Positions 10,150 through 20,535 of a stretch of DNA of 33,318 nucleotides are shown in pieces. This stretch comes from Lingula anatina. Lineage: Eukaryota; Brachiopoda; Lingulata; Lingulida; Lingulidae. Within the stretch, counting starts at the first letter, position 1; each line of letters starts with the position of its first letter. Made by a program: the position numbers and the translations under genes. Under the pieces are notes generated by a model. That model saw nothing but the letters and a program-made list of their open reading frames with translations, was not told the DNA's origin and searched no databases. Where the stretch lies: positions 89,166-122,483 of the forward strand of contig NW_019776071.1 in assembly GCF_001039355.2 (NCBI RefSeq), written 5' to 3'.

Positions 10150-10385
10150 CATCTTGGGGTGCTTTCCCAGAGATTTAGATCGATCTAGAGATTAAGATTT
10201 AGATCGACCTAACTCCATGGGGGTTCACGCTAAATTGCAGTCAGCCGAGCGGGCACCATAGTTTATTACCCCCTAACAGCTTTAAGTAGGCGGGACAGAC
10301 GCTTAAGCCGACCAAGCTGACAGTAATCTAGTGAGACTCCCCACAGGGATAGATCGATCTAAAAATCTATGGAAATGGGGTGTTG
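10150..10385. mobile_element. Palindromic insert at the centre of the foldback element
   Basis: AGATTTAGATCGATCTA at 10171-10187 is mirrored by TAGATCGATCTAAAAATCT at 10350-10368, with related flanks (GGGGTGCTTTCCC on the left; GGAAATGGGGTG on the right). The 160-bp interior is GC-richer and not alike on the two sides. It looks like a small inverted-repeat element (MITE) nested in the larger one. Confidence 0.5.
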
Positions 10386-10442
10386 GATTTCCCCAAAATG
10401 ATCAAATATGGACATTAATTACCTAACAAATATGTATCATGG

Positions 10443-10444
<2 letters not shown>

Positions 10445-10480
<36 letters not shown>
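10445..10480. repeat. (TAA)n microsatellite
   Basis: About 12 TAA repeats; they give a poly-isoleucine shadow ORF on the - strand. Confidence 0.95.
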
Positions 10481-10481
<1 letters not shown>

Positions 10482-11261
10482 CAGAATAACAACTGAATTC
10501 AGCTTCATTTTATATGGAAGCCTATCTCTCGCAGGTATTAACTGAACCCCACCTTCTATGGCAAGTGGCAGCCATTTTGTTTTGTTTTGTTTTGTTTTCA
10601 AAAAGGATACACATAACATTCTCATCACATTATGTGTATATGTGTATATTATGTGGATTAAAATGATGTGGAAAATACTCAGAAACAAACCTAATTTATA
10701 AATTGATATTATATCTCCATGGCAGAAGAAGCCCTATGTGTATACTAGTATTCCTTTGATATGGCGGCCATCTTGGATTTTTCTCGAAATGCCAGATGAT
10801 AAATGTAAGTTACTTACCACAAAAATATTTTTGTGTAATAAGGCACTCAGAAACAAAATAAATTAGATAGTGGGCAATGTATCTTCCTATAGTTGGCATT
10901 AGTTGAAACCCTTGTACACGTTCTAGTATTCCTATGCCATGCGGCGGCCATCTTGGATTTTTCAAAAAGTCCAAGGACACTCTTTGTTATCTGACATATA
11001 TGCATAATATGGGTAATAAGGATGTGGAAAACATTGAGAAAATACTTTATTTGATAAAAATCAACATAGGTATGTATATATTTCTACAGAATTTCACAAA
11101 TTGACGGCCATTTTGGGTTTTTTGGCCAAACGGTAACTTTTTTCCGTGGGCTACGGCTCTTATTTGATTTAGTATGTCAAAAGGTACCCACATGCAAAAT
11201 TTGGTGCTTTTATCCGCCGTGTCACGATTTGGCCATTTTTTTACCCTAAGCCACCGGACTA

Positions 11262-11417
11262 NNNNNNNNNNNNNNNNNNNNNNNNNNNNNNNNNNNNNNN
11301 NNNNNNNNNNNNNNNNNNNNNNNNNNNNNNNNNNNNNNNNNNNNNNNNNNNNNNNNNNNNNNNNNNNNNNNNNNNNNNNNNNNNNNNNNNNNNNNNNNNN
11401 NNNNNNNNNNNNNNNNN
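11262..11417. other. Assembly gap (156 N)
   Basis: A run of N begins immediately after the last base of the foldback element, so its right junction and target site are not visible. Single Ns at 8365, 15640 and 28279 mark further joins or ambiguous bases. Confidence 0.95.
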
Positions 11418-12317
11418 CAGTTAACGTGGTCAACAAATTTTTAGGGAGACACTGATGGCATAGAGATGTATCATATTGTCTGAAAGTGCTACACGATGGA
11501 ACTGAAAAAGTGGGATATTTTTACACTTATCTAAAAGATTGTAAAAGCCTCTGATTATAGCAGCTCCACGCTTTATTTATATTTTGCTGTTGAACTGATA
11601 CTTCTCTCACCCGTCCACCTCTCCCTAAAATGTTCCACTCCAGAAAAAATCAATAATGCTATGGGAGAATTGTACGGGCAATTGACCTACATTCTCCACT
11701 GCAGTTATTGGCGCTAGTTTAACAATGTTATGACTTGGACGCGATAACGTGATTCACGCCTGTGATATGAAGGTTTATAATTTATATGAATAAATTCATA
11801 AACAGGGCGTGTCGATCAAATAATTGGAAAGTTGTGAGGGTAAAAGGACATCGTTGTTTACAACAGTAATAAAAACTATACATGACTCAAAAACAGAAAA
11901 AAATGCATTTTTCTCTTATATGCAAATTAGATTGTCTGAAGTAATATAAGGCTGTCCGGAAGTGAAGTTCATATCAGAGATTTCAAATAGCAGCAATCTT
12001 GATCAGTTAAGCTATCTTAATTTTTATTATTTGATGAAAATAATACCTATTTGAAGGTAGTAAATGTAATATCCCCAAAGAAAAATAACAATTTTCTTCT
12101 CGTTATAAAGCATTGCTCGACCCGCCCTACGGAAGAATTTTGTAACAGCTAGAAAGCCGAGAAGGGATTCTGGACGAGAGCCCCTCCCCTCGAGAGGTAC
12201 TGAAAAGATCACTTTTATCAATATGTTCCAGCGAATAGAAAAAAGTTGATTATTTTATAGATATAAATAACTCATATTCAAATGCTTTTTTTGCATTTTG
12301 TCTGTCGCTCTGCTGAT

Positions 12318-12320
<3 letters not shown>

Positions 12321-12358
<38 letters not shown>
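12321..12358. repeat. (GA)n microsatellite
   Basis: About 19 GA repeats without interruption. Confidence 0.95.
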
Positions 12359-12361
<3 letters not shown>

Positions 12362-13754
12362 TGTCTAACGTTAGATTGCGAGGATGTGGTATTTAACTGC
12401 TATGAAATTTACATAACTTTCATGTCCATATTGAGTGATCAAGAATGATCAATTTGGCAATAAGATTCAGATAACAAGATTATGCGAATGACATAGAAAT
12501 TGAGAAAAAAATCAATTTCAAGGAAGATTGCATTTTTTCTATTTTCCACACAATCCAAATGCAGTAATTTACCAGTTGACTTTATTTTGGATTTTCAACT
12601 GAAAATGTACTCCTTTTTCCCGTTTCTGAAAATAAAATGTGTCACTGATATCTTAATATTTTTTTTTTACTACAGATAGAGACTTAACAGTTACCTGTGT
12701 CCAGTCTCGTGAAAAATAACCTCTCATTAATACATGGAATAGATAAGTGTGTCGATCCTGGTGCAACTCAAATGAAAAGCGAAAGGGGTAAAAATTCAGT
12801 CATGGTTGTAGTGAGGCACAACCTACCACCGGTCTTATTCAAAATACAGTAGAATCTTTCTCGACATAGAGAGAAGACACTCATCATGTGACCTTAAAAC
12901 AAAGCTGTTTTATAGTTGACGTGGTTATAAACATTGGATATAAACTAGTAGAGGAAGACAATTTTATTCTCATATGTAGGCCACAGTGACGGTAAAACGT
13001 CTTGGATTTGTTTCGATTTGCTTGTTATAATTGATATTTTTATCTTTTTGTCACACACTCATGTACGTATATGGGAGGGCCAGCCCCTCTTGAGATTTCC
13101 CATTGAATGAATTCTTTTATTTTCTCTTTTTCCTTTGGGAGGAGGGGGGGGGGGGGGGGGAGAAAAGACATCTGTGAAACAAAACGTAAAAGTGAGAGGC
13201 ACGCCATCCCCCTTAAATCTGGCATTGAATAAGTGTCCAAATCATGAAATATGTGGATTATTTTTAGTGTTACTTTTTAGCGTAGGACACAAACAGAAAA
13301 AAATGCAGGGTGATTTGCGCGTTGATAGTTCAGCTTTCAAGTAATACTACATCTTAGATATTTATGAACAACTTAATTCTACATTTGTATAGAAGGATCT
13401 TGTAACTTGAATCCGTAGACGAGGAACAAAAAACAACAAGAGAAGTGCATTGAAATTTCTTTATTGGCATTTTTAGAAAAATAAAATGTTAAAATTAGTT
13501 TGTTTTGGCCTACAATCAACAGCGGTCAACGGCTTGTCACACCTTACACATTATCATCAATTCTGTGGTAGACGTCGCAATCATGTTGAGACAGAACAGA
13601 CGCCAGAATATCACCCTGTATGATAATGATTATTTCTTATTTATTGATAAGATATTGATAACACAGTGGGTTGAAGTTCTAGATAAATATTAAGAGCACT
13701 ACAATAATAATAAGATACACTTTAATGAATCTAAGGTTTCATTCCATTTCGTTC

Positions 13755-13870
13755 TATGTAGATCAATCCAACTCTGCTGAATGCAATCAGTTTAACAGAT
13801 TAACACATCTCCTCTTGTTTCAAACTTTCTCGTATCATCACCACTTTTTCTGTATTCTACCAAACGCCAG
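13755..13870. repeat. Dispersed repeat, copy 1
   Basis: This segment aligns with 31268-31376: both hold TGCTGAATRCAATCAG, then TTAACAG and TAACACA, a CTCC/TCTCC stretch, ATCAYCA, and CTGTATTYTAC. It is a short interspersed repeat rather than coding sequence, in spite of the ORF running over it. Confidence 0.6.
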
Positions 13871-15019
13871 GCGGAGGCGTGACAATTTGAAATATCAATT
13901 CCCGAAGAAAAAAAAATTATACCAATGGAATTTCATTTTTTTATATAAAATGTGTTAATTGAGTGCTGTATGTGAAAGAATCATGTGATGTATGATATAT
14001 GTTGAAATCTTGTATATGTTAATATTGACAGCATGAAATGACAGGAGGATATTGGGGAGGTAGAATAAAACTGTTATAACTTGTGCATGACAGTACAGAC
14101 GGGCGTTATGAAAACTGGTTGCATGATGCAAAGTGAGAAAAAATCAATTTGAATGAAATGCTTCGGCAAAATATAGGCATAGCGTATCTTCACGGCGTTT
14201 GTGCTGACGCGCTAAAATATTGCACGGATTTTCCTGGGATAAGTGATATTTTTCTCCAACTAATCAACCCTTCTTTCCTGTCACTGGCCAAAACTCTGTA
14301 AAAATCTTCGTTATCATGACCAGGTTCCACGCACACACACAGACATATATTCGAAAGTTTATCTGTCATTGTGAAGGTAAATGAAGACTACAACATCGTA
14401 CATTCAAATATGATCACATGATTTAAAGTTCATAAAGTTTTAGTCTGCTGATTCCAGCAGATGGCGACATAGTACGATCAGGTTGGTCAAATATACTAAA
14501 CTCTGTTCAGATAAAAATGCACTTGACTATAACCAGTGACGTAAATAATGTTTCATTGTGGGGGGTGTTAGGGTATGAGGTTAATTTTATCAATGACGTG
14601 TTTTGAAATATATCTAAAACAAATGCTTCCTATGCAATTTTATTGCAGTAAATTGTCAATGAAGGTTTACCTATCAGATAATGATGATAACTGAGTAAAC
14701 AATGTGTCCAAAATATCCTGCCTCCTCCCCCATGAATCATATGTAACCAACACTCCAGAAAGAGATGTCACGTCTTCATCAGTTCTGAGTGAACAGGGAG
14801 TGGATGCGAGGCGATCCAGATACTAAGTATACGAATATCTAAGTTTCAATCGATTTAGTACAACGTTGTAAAATATTTATATTAGGTTTTTGATGATAAC
14901 TTATTTGTGATTCATTTTTGATGCCTGAATGCTTAGTTTTGGAAATACCCCAATATTTTCCCCATTTTGCTTCCTCCACATTTTCGCCAGCTCTTCATAT
15001 CTCATATGCTCTTCATGTT

Positions 15020-16145
15020 AATTGAACTGCGTTAGTAGATATAGTTGTAGGAGTAAACGTTTTGTGTGTATTTTTCTCATTCTTTTTGAGAAGGAGAGAG
15101 ATAGTATATGTAGGGAAATAGGTAGTTATAAAACTTGTTTGCAAATATCTTTAAGAAAATATATTCCTCTATCCAGTAAAGAGTGAAGTAATTTTTCTTC
15201 AATCAACAGCTTAATATTGAAATAGTTTACCTTTACCTCCAATATTTCGATGTTTAACAGAACATTCATCATTACTCACCTGGATAGCCTCATTCCATGC
15301 TTTCAACATTATTAAGCTGTTGATTGAAGAAAGTTTCTTCATTCTTATAATATAAAACAGCTGATAATATTCTTCTGATTTGTCCAGTTTAAATTTATTT
15401 ACATATTGGTAATATTACATTGAATAATATTGCTTTTGCTAATGTCTTGTGGGCTATACTTTTTAAAATGTATTCTTTTATCCAATAAATATTAATGACA
15501 AATTGGAAATATTACATTAAATTATATTTTTTGCTGGTGTCAATTTTTCATTTCTTGTTCTTAATTACTTTGAGTTCAGCATATAAAATAATATCACTCT
15601 CTTCAAAAACATGGGCTTTAAGTTCAATTAAGAGCGCGTNTCAATTGAACTGCGTTAGTAGATATAGTCGTAGGAGTAAACGTTTTGTGTGTATTTTTCT
15701 CATTCTTTTTGAGAAGGAGAGAGATAGTATATGTAGGTAAACATGTAGTTATAAAACTTGTTTGCAAATATCTTTAAGAAAATATATTCCTCTATCCAGT
15801 AAAGAGTGAAGTAATTTTTCTTCAATCAACAGCTTAATATTGAAATAGTTTACCTTTACCTCCAATATTTCGATGTTTAACAGAACATTCATCATTACTC
15901 ACCTGGATAGCCTCATTCCATGCTTTCAACATTATAAAGCTGTTGATTGAAGAAAGTTACTTCATTCTTATAAGATAAAACAGCTGATAATATTCTTCTG
16001 ATTTGTCCAGTTTAAATTTATTTACATATTGGTAATATTACATTGAAAAATATTGCTTTTGCTAATGTCTTGTGGGCTATACTTTTTAAAAATGTTCTTT
16101 TATCCAATAAAAGTTAATGACAAATTGGAATGTTACATTAATATG
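15020..16145 (+). repeat. Direct duplication, 623-bp offset, joined at an N
   Basis: The sequence from 15020 to about 15525 recurs at 15643 to about 16145 with only scattered differences (for example TAGTTGTAGG versus TAGTCGTAGG). A single N at 15640 lies two bases before the second copy, which is the usual mark of a scaffold join. The duplication may be real or an uncollapsed allele. Neither copy is coding as far as I can see. Confidence 0.85.
15194..15332. repeat. Hairpin-forming inverted repeat inside the duplicated unit
   Basis: An arm at 15194-15222 (TCAATCAACAGCTTAATA core) is nearly perfectly complementary to 15301-15332, with about 78 bases between. The same pair recurs in the second copy (about 15816-15844 and 15923-15953). 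It resembles a small foldback MITE. Confidence 0.7.
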
Positions 16146-17150
16146 TATGTGTCTTTGCTTTACTTTAAACGCTCAGAGAAGAGATTAGAAAACTCAATTT
16201 CATAAGCTTGTTCTTGTTAATGATCCAATTTTCTATGTCTAGGTTCGTAGTATGTACACTATGACTATCGTAAAATGTAACTGAAAGATGATGTCTCTTA
16301 AAGAAATCTAGATTCTGTGTAAAGACGAAAGAATTATTGATACCATTTTTCAAAATCGGCTCAACTTTGAAAAACTTACTTTCTGTTATTAGATTGATCG
16401 GTAGGTGCAAAAATGTGCTATGTGAAATTAATTTTTGTTCTGTTCATTGCAAAACATTTCTCACAAGAGTTGTAGAATTGCTCATGATTTTAGGTATTTA
16501 GTTATTGAAATAATTCTTATTATATCGTATGGTTAGAAACAGAAAAAAATCAATGTCGGATCTGGAACATTTAAATGTGATTAAATTGTGAAATTCTAGG
16601 TAATTTGTAGCATTATGTGTACTTGATAATGTTAGTCCAGAGTGGGTTTCCTTCTCGATTTTTCTGATGTTAAAGGTGGGATGGATACCAGATCCGGCGT
16701 TGTTTTTTAAAGGAAAAAGTTTTATTCTGAAATATTCTCTTTAATATTAATGAGGTCAAATACGGGTAGTTTAGTTGATAATTTTATTTGTAAAATCAAA
16801 TAGATTGAATTTGTTACATTTTTAGTGAATTCTAATGAGGATCTCAATAACTTTGTTGATATCATTATATTCAAACCTTCAAAACTTAAAAAAATCACAA
16901 TTGTATAGTCCCACAAACTGATGTTTTAAGATGGTTAAATATACATGCATATATGGAATGGAAATTTGTTTTGCTCTTAATAAAGAAATACCAAAATTAT
17001 TCAGTGCGTTGTAGTATTTTCATGTTCATTGGTACCCACGGGTTGGGGTTTACTTTACTGCTCGCGCACTTGGATAAAACCGAGTAATTCCAAAAGTCTT
17101 TTTAAAAATTTCCTTTGGTTACTATAAGAAGAAAGTCTACCTGGGGAGGG
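16146..17150. other. Gene-free AT-rich stretch
   Basis: Two - strand ORFs (16410-16165 and 16916-16722) are moderately long, rich in Asn/Ile/Lys/Phe and consistent with AT-rich chance ORFs. Neither shows a catalytic motif or signal peptide, and the stretch between them is broken by stops. Confidence 0.45.
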
Positions 17151-17265
17151 TGGGTGGGAACAGTTAGAGGAGTAGGTAACGCGCTTGCCTCTCAGACAGA
17201 AGGTTGCAGGTTCGATTCCTGGCGCCACTGGGTCCCAGCAAATTACCTTTTACAAAAATAAATCC
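17150..17265 (+). mobile_element. tRNA-derived SINE head
   Basis: AGAGGAGTAGGTAACGCGCT followed by GCCTCTCAGACAGAAGGTTG and a clear RNA polymerase III B box, GGTTCGATTCC at 17209-17219, give the layout of a tRNA 5' half and T-arm. The 3' side runs into AT-rich unrelated sequence instead of a tRNA acceptor stem, as in SINEs. The antisense ORF here (RNRTCNLLSERQAR) is a typical shadow of such an element. Confidence 0.65.
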
Positions 17266-18883
17266 AAATAAAGAATTTCGACTTCTACAAAACAGTGCTA
17301 CGAACACAGGATAGTAAGAGGAGTCGGCGGTGCTGTAGTTAAGAAAAATAACTTCTATTTTGTTCATAAAACAATATGGCACATTTTTTATTGCACAAAT
17401 GAATACAAAAAGGAACAGCATTGTTTTCACAAAATGTTATAAAACTTGGAATATCTTTCTTCTTCTATATTAATGACAATTTCATAAAATGTACTATGAA
17501 ATGTGAATTAAGCTTTCACAGACAAACAAAACTGGTCCTCTATATAAAATATATATATATAATATGTATTTCATGGCACAACTTTGAGCGAAAACTGAAT
17601 TTTGCACTGAATGCGAACCAGGAACGTCATAATGACATGGCCAACTAACAAGGTAATTCCAACCACAGTCATTTTAAACAATATTATTAAATGTGCAAAG
17701 AAAAACGGGAAAAAAAGACATATACTAACACAATGCTTATAAACTTCAACAGGACATGCAGGACTGACATTCGATAACAAGGTATTCTTTAATCACCCTT
17801 TGGTCTCGACCAAAGAGTAAACTTAAAAAAATACAAACTAAAAGGCCAACCTTAAACAGATCGCCGATCTACACACTTTTGGATTAACTTTTTATATATT
17901 GAAAAAAATGATAAATGTTCATATTTCTATGAAGAAGCAAAAAGTAACTTCGATGAATTTTCAAAAAATTGGCTAAAGAATTGCTAGCCTAAATTTAGGT
18001 AAATTTACAAAAAATGCCTATTTAGTTGTTAAAACTTTCTTATAAAATTCACTTTAAATTGTATCACATTCTATTTTAGGAGTACTGACAGAAATTGACA
18101 GTCTTAAAACTTCATCAAGTACTCATTATTCTAAATAATCAGCTTTGTGTTAGCTAAAATGATTGATTGACTTTGCCAAGAATTTGTCGAAAATTCAGAA
18201 TGCAAAAGTTTCTAATGAATGTCAGTCCTACATATAGATCCTTTCATGAAGATAATATTCCGAAATTAAACATTTTTTATGATTCAACAATTTTCCTTTA
18301 AAACCTACCACTACTACAAATGCATATTAATTTCGGGAAAATTTCAACTCCTTGGTTTCGTTTCTGAAACCAAGGTGACTTTTGACCCCTCCCATCAATG
18401 AAACACGAAGTTTATTTTATATGCGTCACAATCGCGCATTGGAACTTAAGATCGTTTTAATACACGTGGACAGTTCTGCAATACTAATGACACATTCTGC
18501 CAGTTTAATAATACTGAAATTTCTGAAATATTATTATCTAAATTACAGCAATTTATTAATTCTCGGTGGATGCACATATCGTTCTTTCTTTTTTTCAAAT
18601 GAACGCACACTATAACTTCCAAAGACTTCAATAAATGCATTTTACACGGTTGGAACATTTTCTTTCTTTCCAAAAGTAAACATCATCAAAACAAATATTA
18701 TGATTCAATTTAAAATAAATAATTGTTCACGGTGAAATGCCAAATTGCAGATTTGCCCTTACAAATTCAAAAAGAAAACCGGTCATTCTACATGAGCAAT
18801 GTTGTTTATGTTACCACGGAAATAAACTACAACTACATGTACGTGTAGCAAAGTACTCTTCCTGAACACTGCTTGGTGATAAT
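17266..18883. other. Gene-free AT-rich stretch
   Basis: No exon can be supported. Two short perfect hairpins occur: CTTTGGT/ACCAAAG at 17798-17815 and CCTTGGTTTC/GAAACCAAGG at 18350-18375. The ORFs at 17421-17648, 17571-17780, 18382-18615 and 18446-18673 have no recognisable features. Confidence 0.45.
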
Positions 18884-19216
18884 TTGACAACATCAATAAA
18901 GCAAGTCTTTTTTTGCATTGGCAATATTCGTATTAAAAGAGAACTTGAAAAAAGTCGTTCTCATGTCCGAGACCTGACGTGTACCCGCCCCTTAACCAAA
19001 TGCATCAACCATTTAAACGACATGAGCGGAAAGAGTACTGTACAACAACTTGGTAACATAAATACACGTACAATAGTAACCCAGCAACATACAGGGCTGA
19101 CGCTAAGAATAGAATTAGACGGCGTTCACAACCAGTTGATCCGCGGACTATTTAAGATCATTACACCTGACAATGGATTCCCCACCTCCCATGTGCACCG
19201 TCCCAGCAGGGGATAG
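18884..19216 (+). other. Uncharacterised ORF of 110 codons, doubtful
   Basis: The ORF is the longest in the middle of the window after those overlapping Ns and is less AT-biased than its surroundings (CpG-containing from 18960 to 19210). It has no signal peptide, membrane segment or family motif that I recognise, and part of it (19122-19140) forms one arm of a perfect 19-bp inverted repeat with 19279-19297. It may be transposon debris or chance. Confidence 0.15.
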
Positions 19217-19297
19217 CGATTAAAATCAGGCTTGCTTTCAAGTGGAACTTTCAAATATTTCTACTAGTTTGTTTGTGCATCAACTGGTTGTGAACGC
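19122..19297. repeat. Perfect 19-bp inverted repeat
   Basis: GCGTTCACAACCAGTTGAT at 19122-19140 is exactly complementary to 19279-19297, with 138 bases between. This is longer than chance would readily give at this distance. Confidence 0.8.
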
Positions 19298-19299
19298 TG

Positions 19300-20521
19300 C
19301 CTTAGTCCTTTTTTAAAACAGAAGTTTGGTGAAAAATACTCCTTACACCCGACTTTTCATTTGATACACCTTCTGATGGAGAACATCACAACCCAAAGCA
19401 AATATTACACTTCATATTAATTGTTAACCCAGTAAATTTACTAGAAGACAAACTAAGACATGCGACATGTAATCTTGACATGGATGCAGCCGCTGTGGAA
19501 CACGAGTCTGACGTCACTGATGGAGAACGTATTCAATCTCCTCGTCCACGGCTGAGTAGCTAAAATTATACAAAAACACTTTTTACAAAACAATGTCTAT
19601 GGGTTTGTTTAATAAAGCAATTTTTAATTTTACAGTAACCGATTTCGATGATAATATTCAACAAATCTCTTTTCAACTTCTAAATGATACGAATATACAG
19701 TATACTGAGCTGACCGGTTCTATATAACACGGACATAACGTAATTCTGTCCATGTATGTAATCATGCACTTTTAAACAGTATCATTTCTATTCTTTTACA
19801 CTGTGCATACAATCTAACGTTACAACATTCTGTGTCAGGGAGACTAGAATAAGATACTGGCGCTCGGATTACGTAGACTATAAGTTTACAGAAGTGAAAA
19901 CTTTTGAATAAATCATCATGGTCGGAAAGTATAAAATCAAAATTTACGAGACCCCTGAGAGGAGAAAAACATAATTATAACATGTTCACATTGGCAGGTA
20001 GGGGGTTGTGGGTAGTGGATTTTGAATCTTTTAGAAACAAATCGGGACCTAAAATGTATGTACCACAGCTGGAGCTAACCTCTCACCACCTGTTTACTGG
20101 CAAATGTATTCCATCTGAAAATAATAACAGAAAATAAGCTATTTAAACGTCAAGTTGAATTTGGACTTTTAATTGTAAAATATAGTTGACGCCAAGAAAA
20201 AATGTCGACACGATGCCTTATTTGCAAATTGCACCATTTTTGGCAAATATCATTAACTCCAAATAATCAATGTTATCTTCCATCATCTATATATTACTTA
20301 CAACAGATCGATGCCAATTTCAGTCCCAGATTTCCGACCATTTCGTGAAAATTGTGGCAATGAGACAAAAGGTCTTCTTCGCCATCTTTTACTGACCTCG
20401 GTCCAATCTGAACACCTCTCACCAAAATACTCACCTAGATTACATAATAATATATACTGGACCACTTTCTGTACGGAAGCCTCGATTTCAATTTAAGCCT
20501 CTGTTATATGATACAAAGCAA
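19300..20521. other. Gene-free stretch
   Basis: The ORFs at 19904-20137 and 20311-20496 have no recognisable domain; some stretches are less AT-rich, but no paired splice sites support an exon chain. Confidence 0.4.
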
Positions 20522-20535
20522 CCCCCCCCCCCCCC
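20522..20535. repeat. Poly-C tract
   Basis: Fourteen consecutive C. Confidence 0.95.

Larger units (their letters stand above)
8482..11261. mobile_element. Foldback-type element with long inverted arms and internal 185-bp repeats
   Basis: The left end reads TAGTCCGGTGGCTTAAGG and the right end, on the other strand, TAGTCCGGTGGCTTAGGG. The two arms stay alignable as inverted repeats for about 500 bp (8482-9010 against 11261-10730). Inside, a unit of about 165-204 bp recurs, each with GAAAAAATCCAAGATGGCC-like sequence followed by CATAGGAATACT. Unit centres on the + strand lie near 8617, 8777, 8961, 9149, 9328, 9532, 9722, 9908 and 10073, and inverted centres near 10150, 10570, 10765, 10945 and 11105. 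I find no transposase ORF, so this is a non-autonomous foldback element. A TA may be the target duplication on the left; the right flank is lost in the assembly gap. Confidence 0.8.
11418..15018. other. Gene-free AT-rich stretch
   Basis: No exon, signal peptide or domain is recognisable. The stretch includes (GA)n at 12321-12358 and poly-G at 13144-13160. A GC-richer patch at 12110-12200 with a CTCGAG palindrome gives a - strand ORF (12027-12221) that may be repeat-derived. The ORFs at 13505-13693 and 13725-13958 show no family signature; the latter overlaps a repeat also found near 31260. Confidence 0.45.

Noticed and set aside
10437-10688. - strand ORF ending in poly-isoleucine
   Set aside because: Produced by the (TAA)n repeat and other simple sequence inside the foldback element.
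11047-11455. ORFs of 93-129 codons at the gap
   Set aside because: Most of their length is N, and the rest lies in the arm of the foldback element; the X residues are not sequence.
17150-17230. A functional tRNA gene
   Set aside because: Only the 5' half and T-arm are tRNA-like; I cannot close an acceptor stem, and the 3' side is unrelated sequence.
17164-17430. - strand ORF with RNRTCNLLSERQAR
   Set aside because: Shadow of the tRNA-derived SINE head; no gene.
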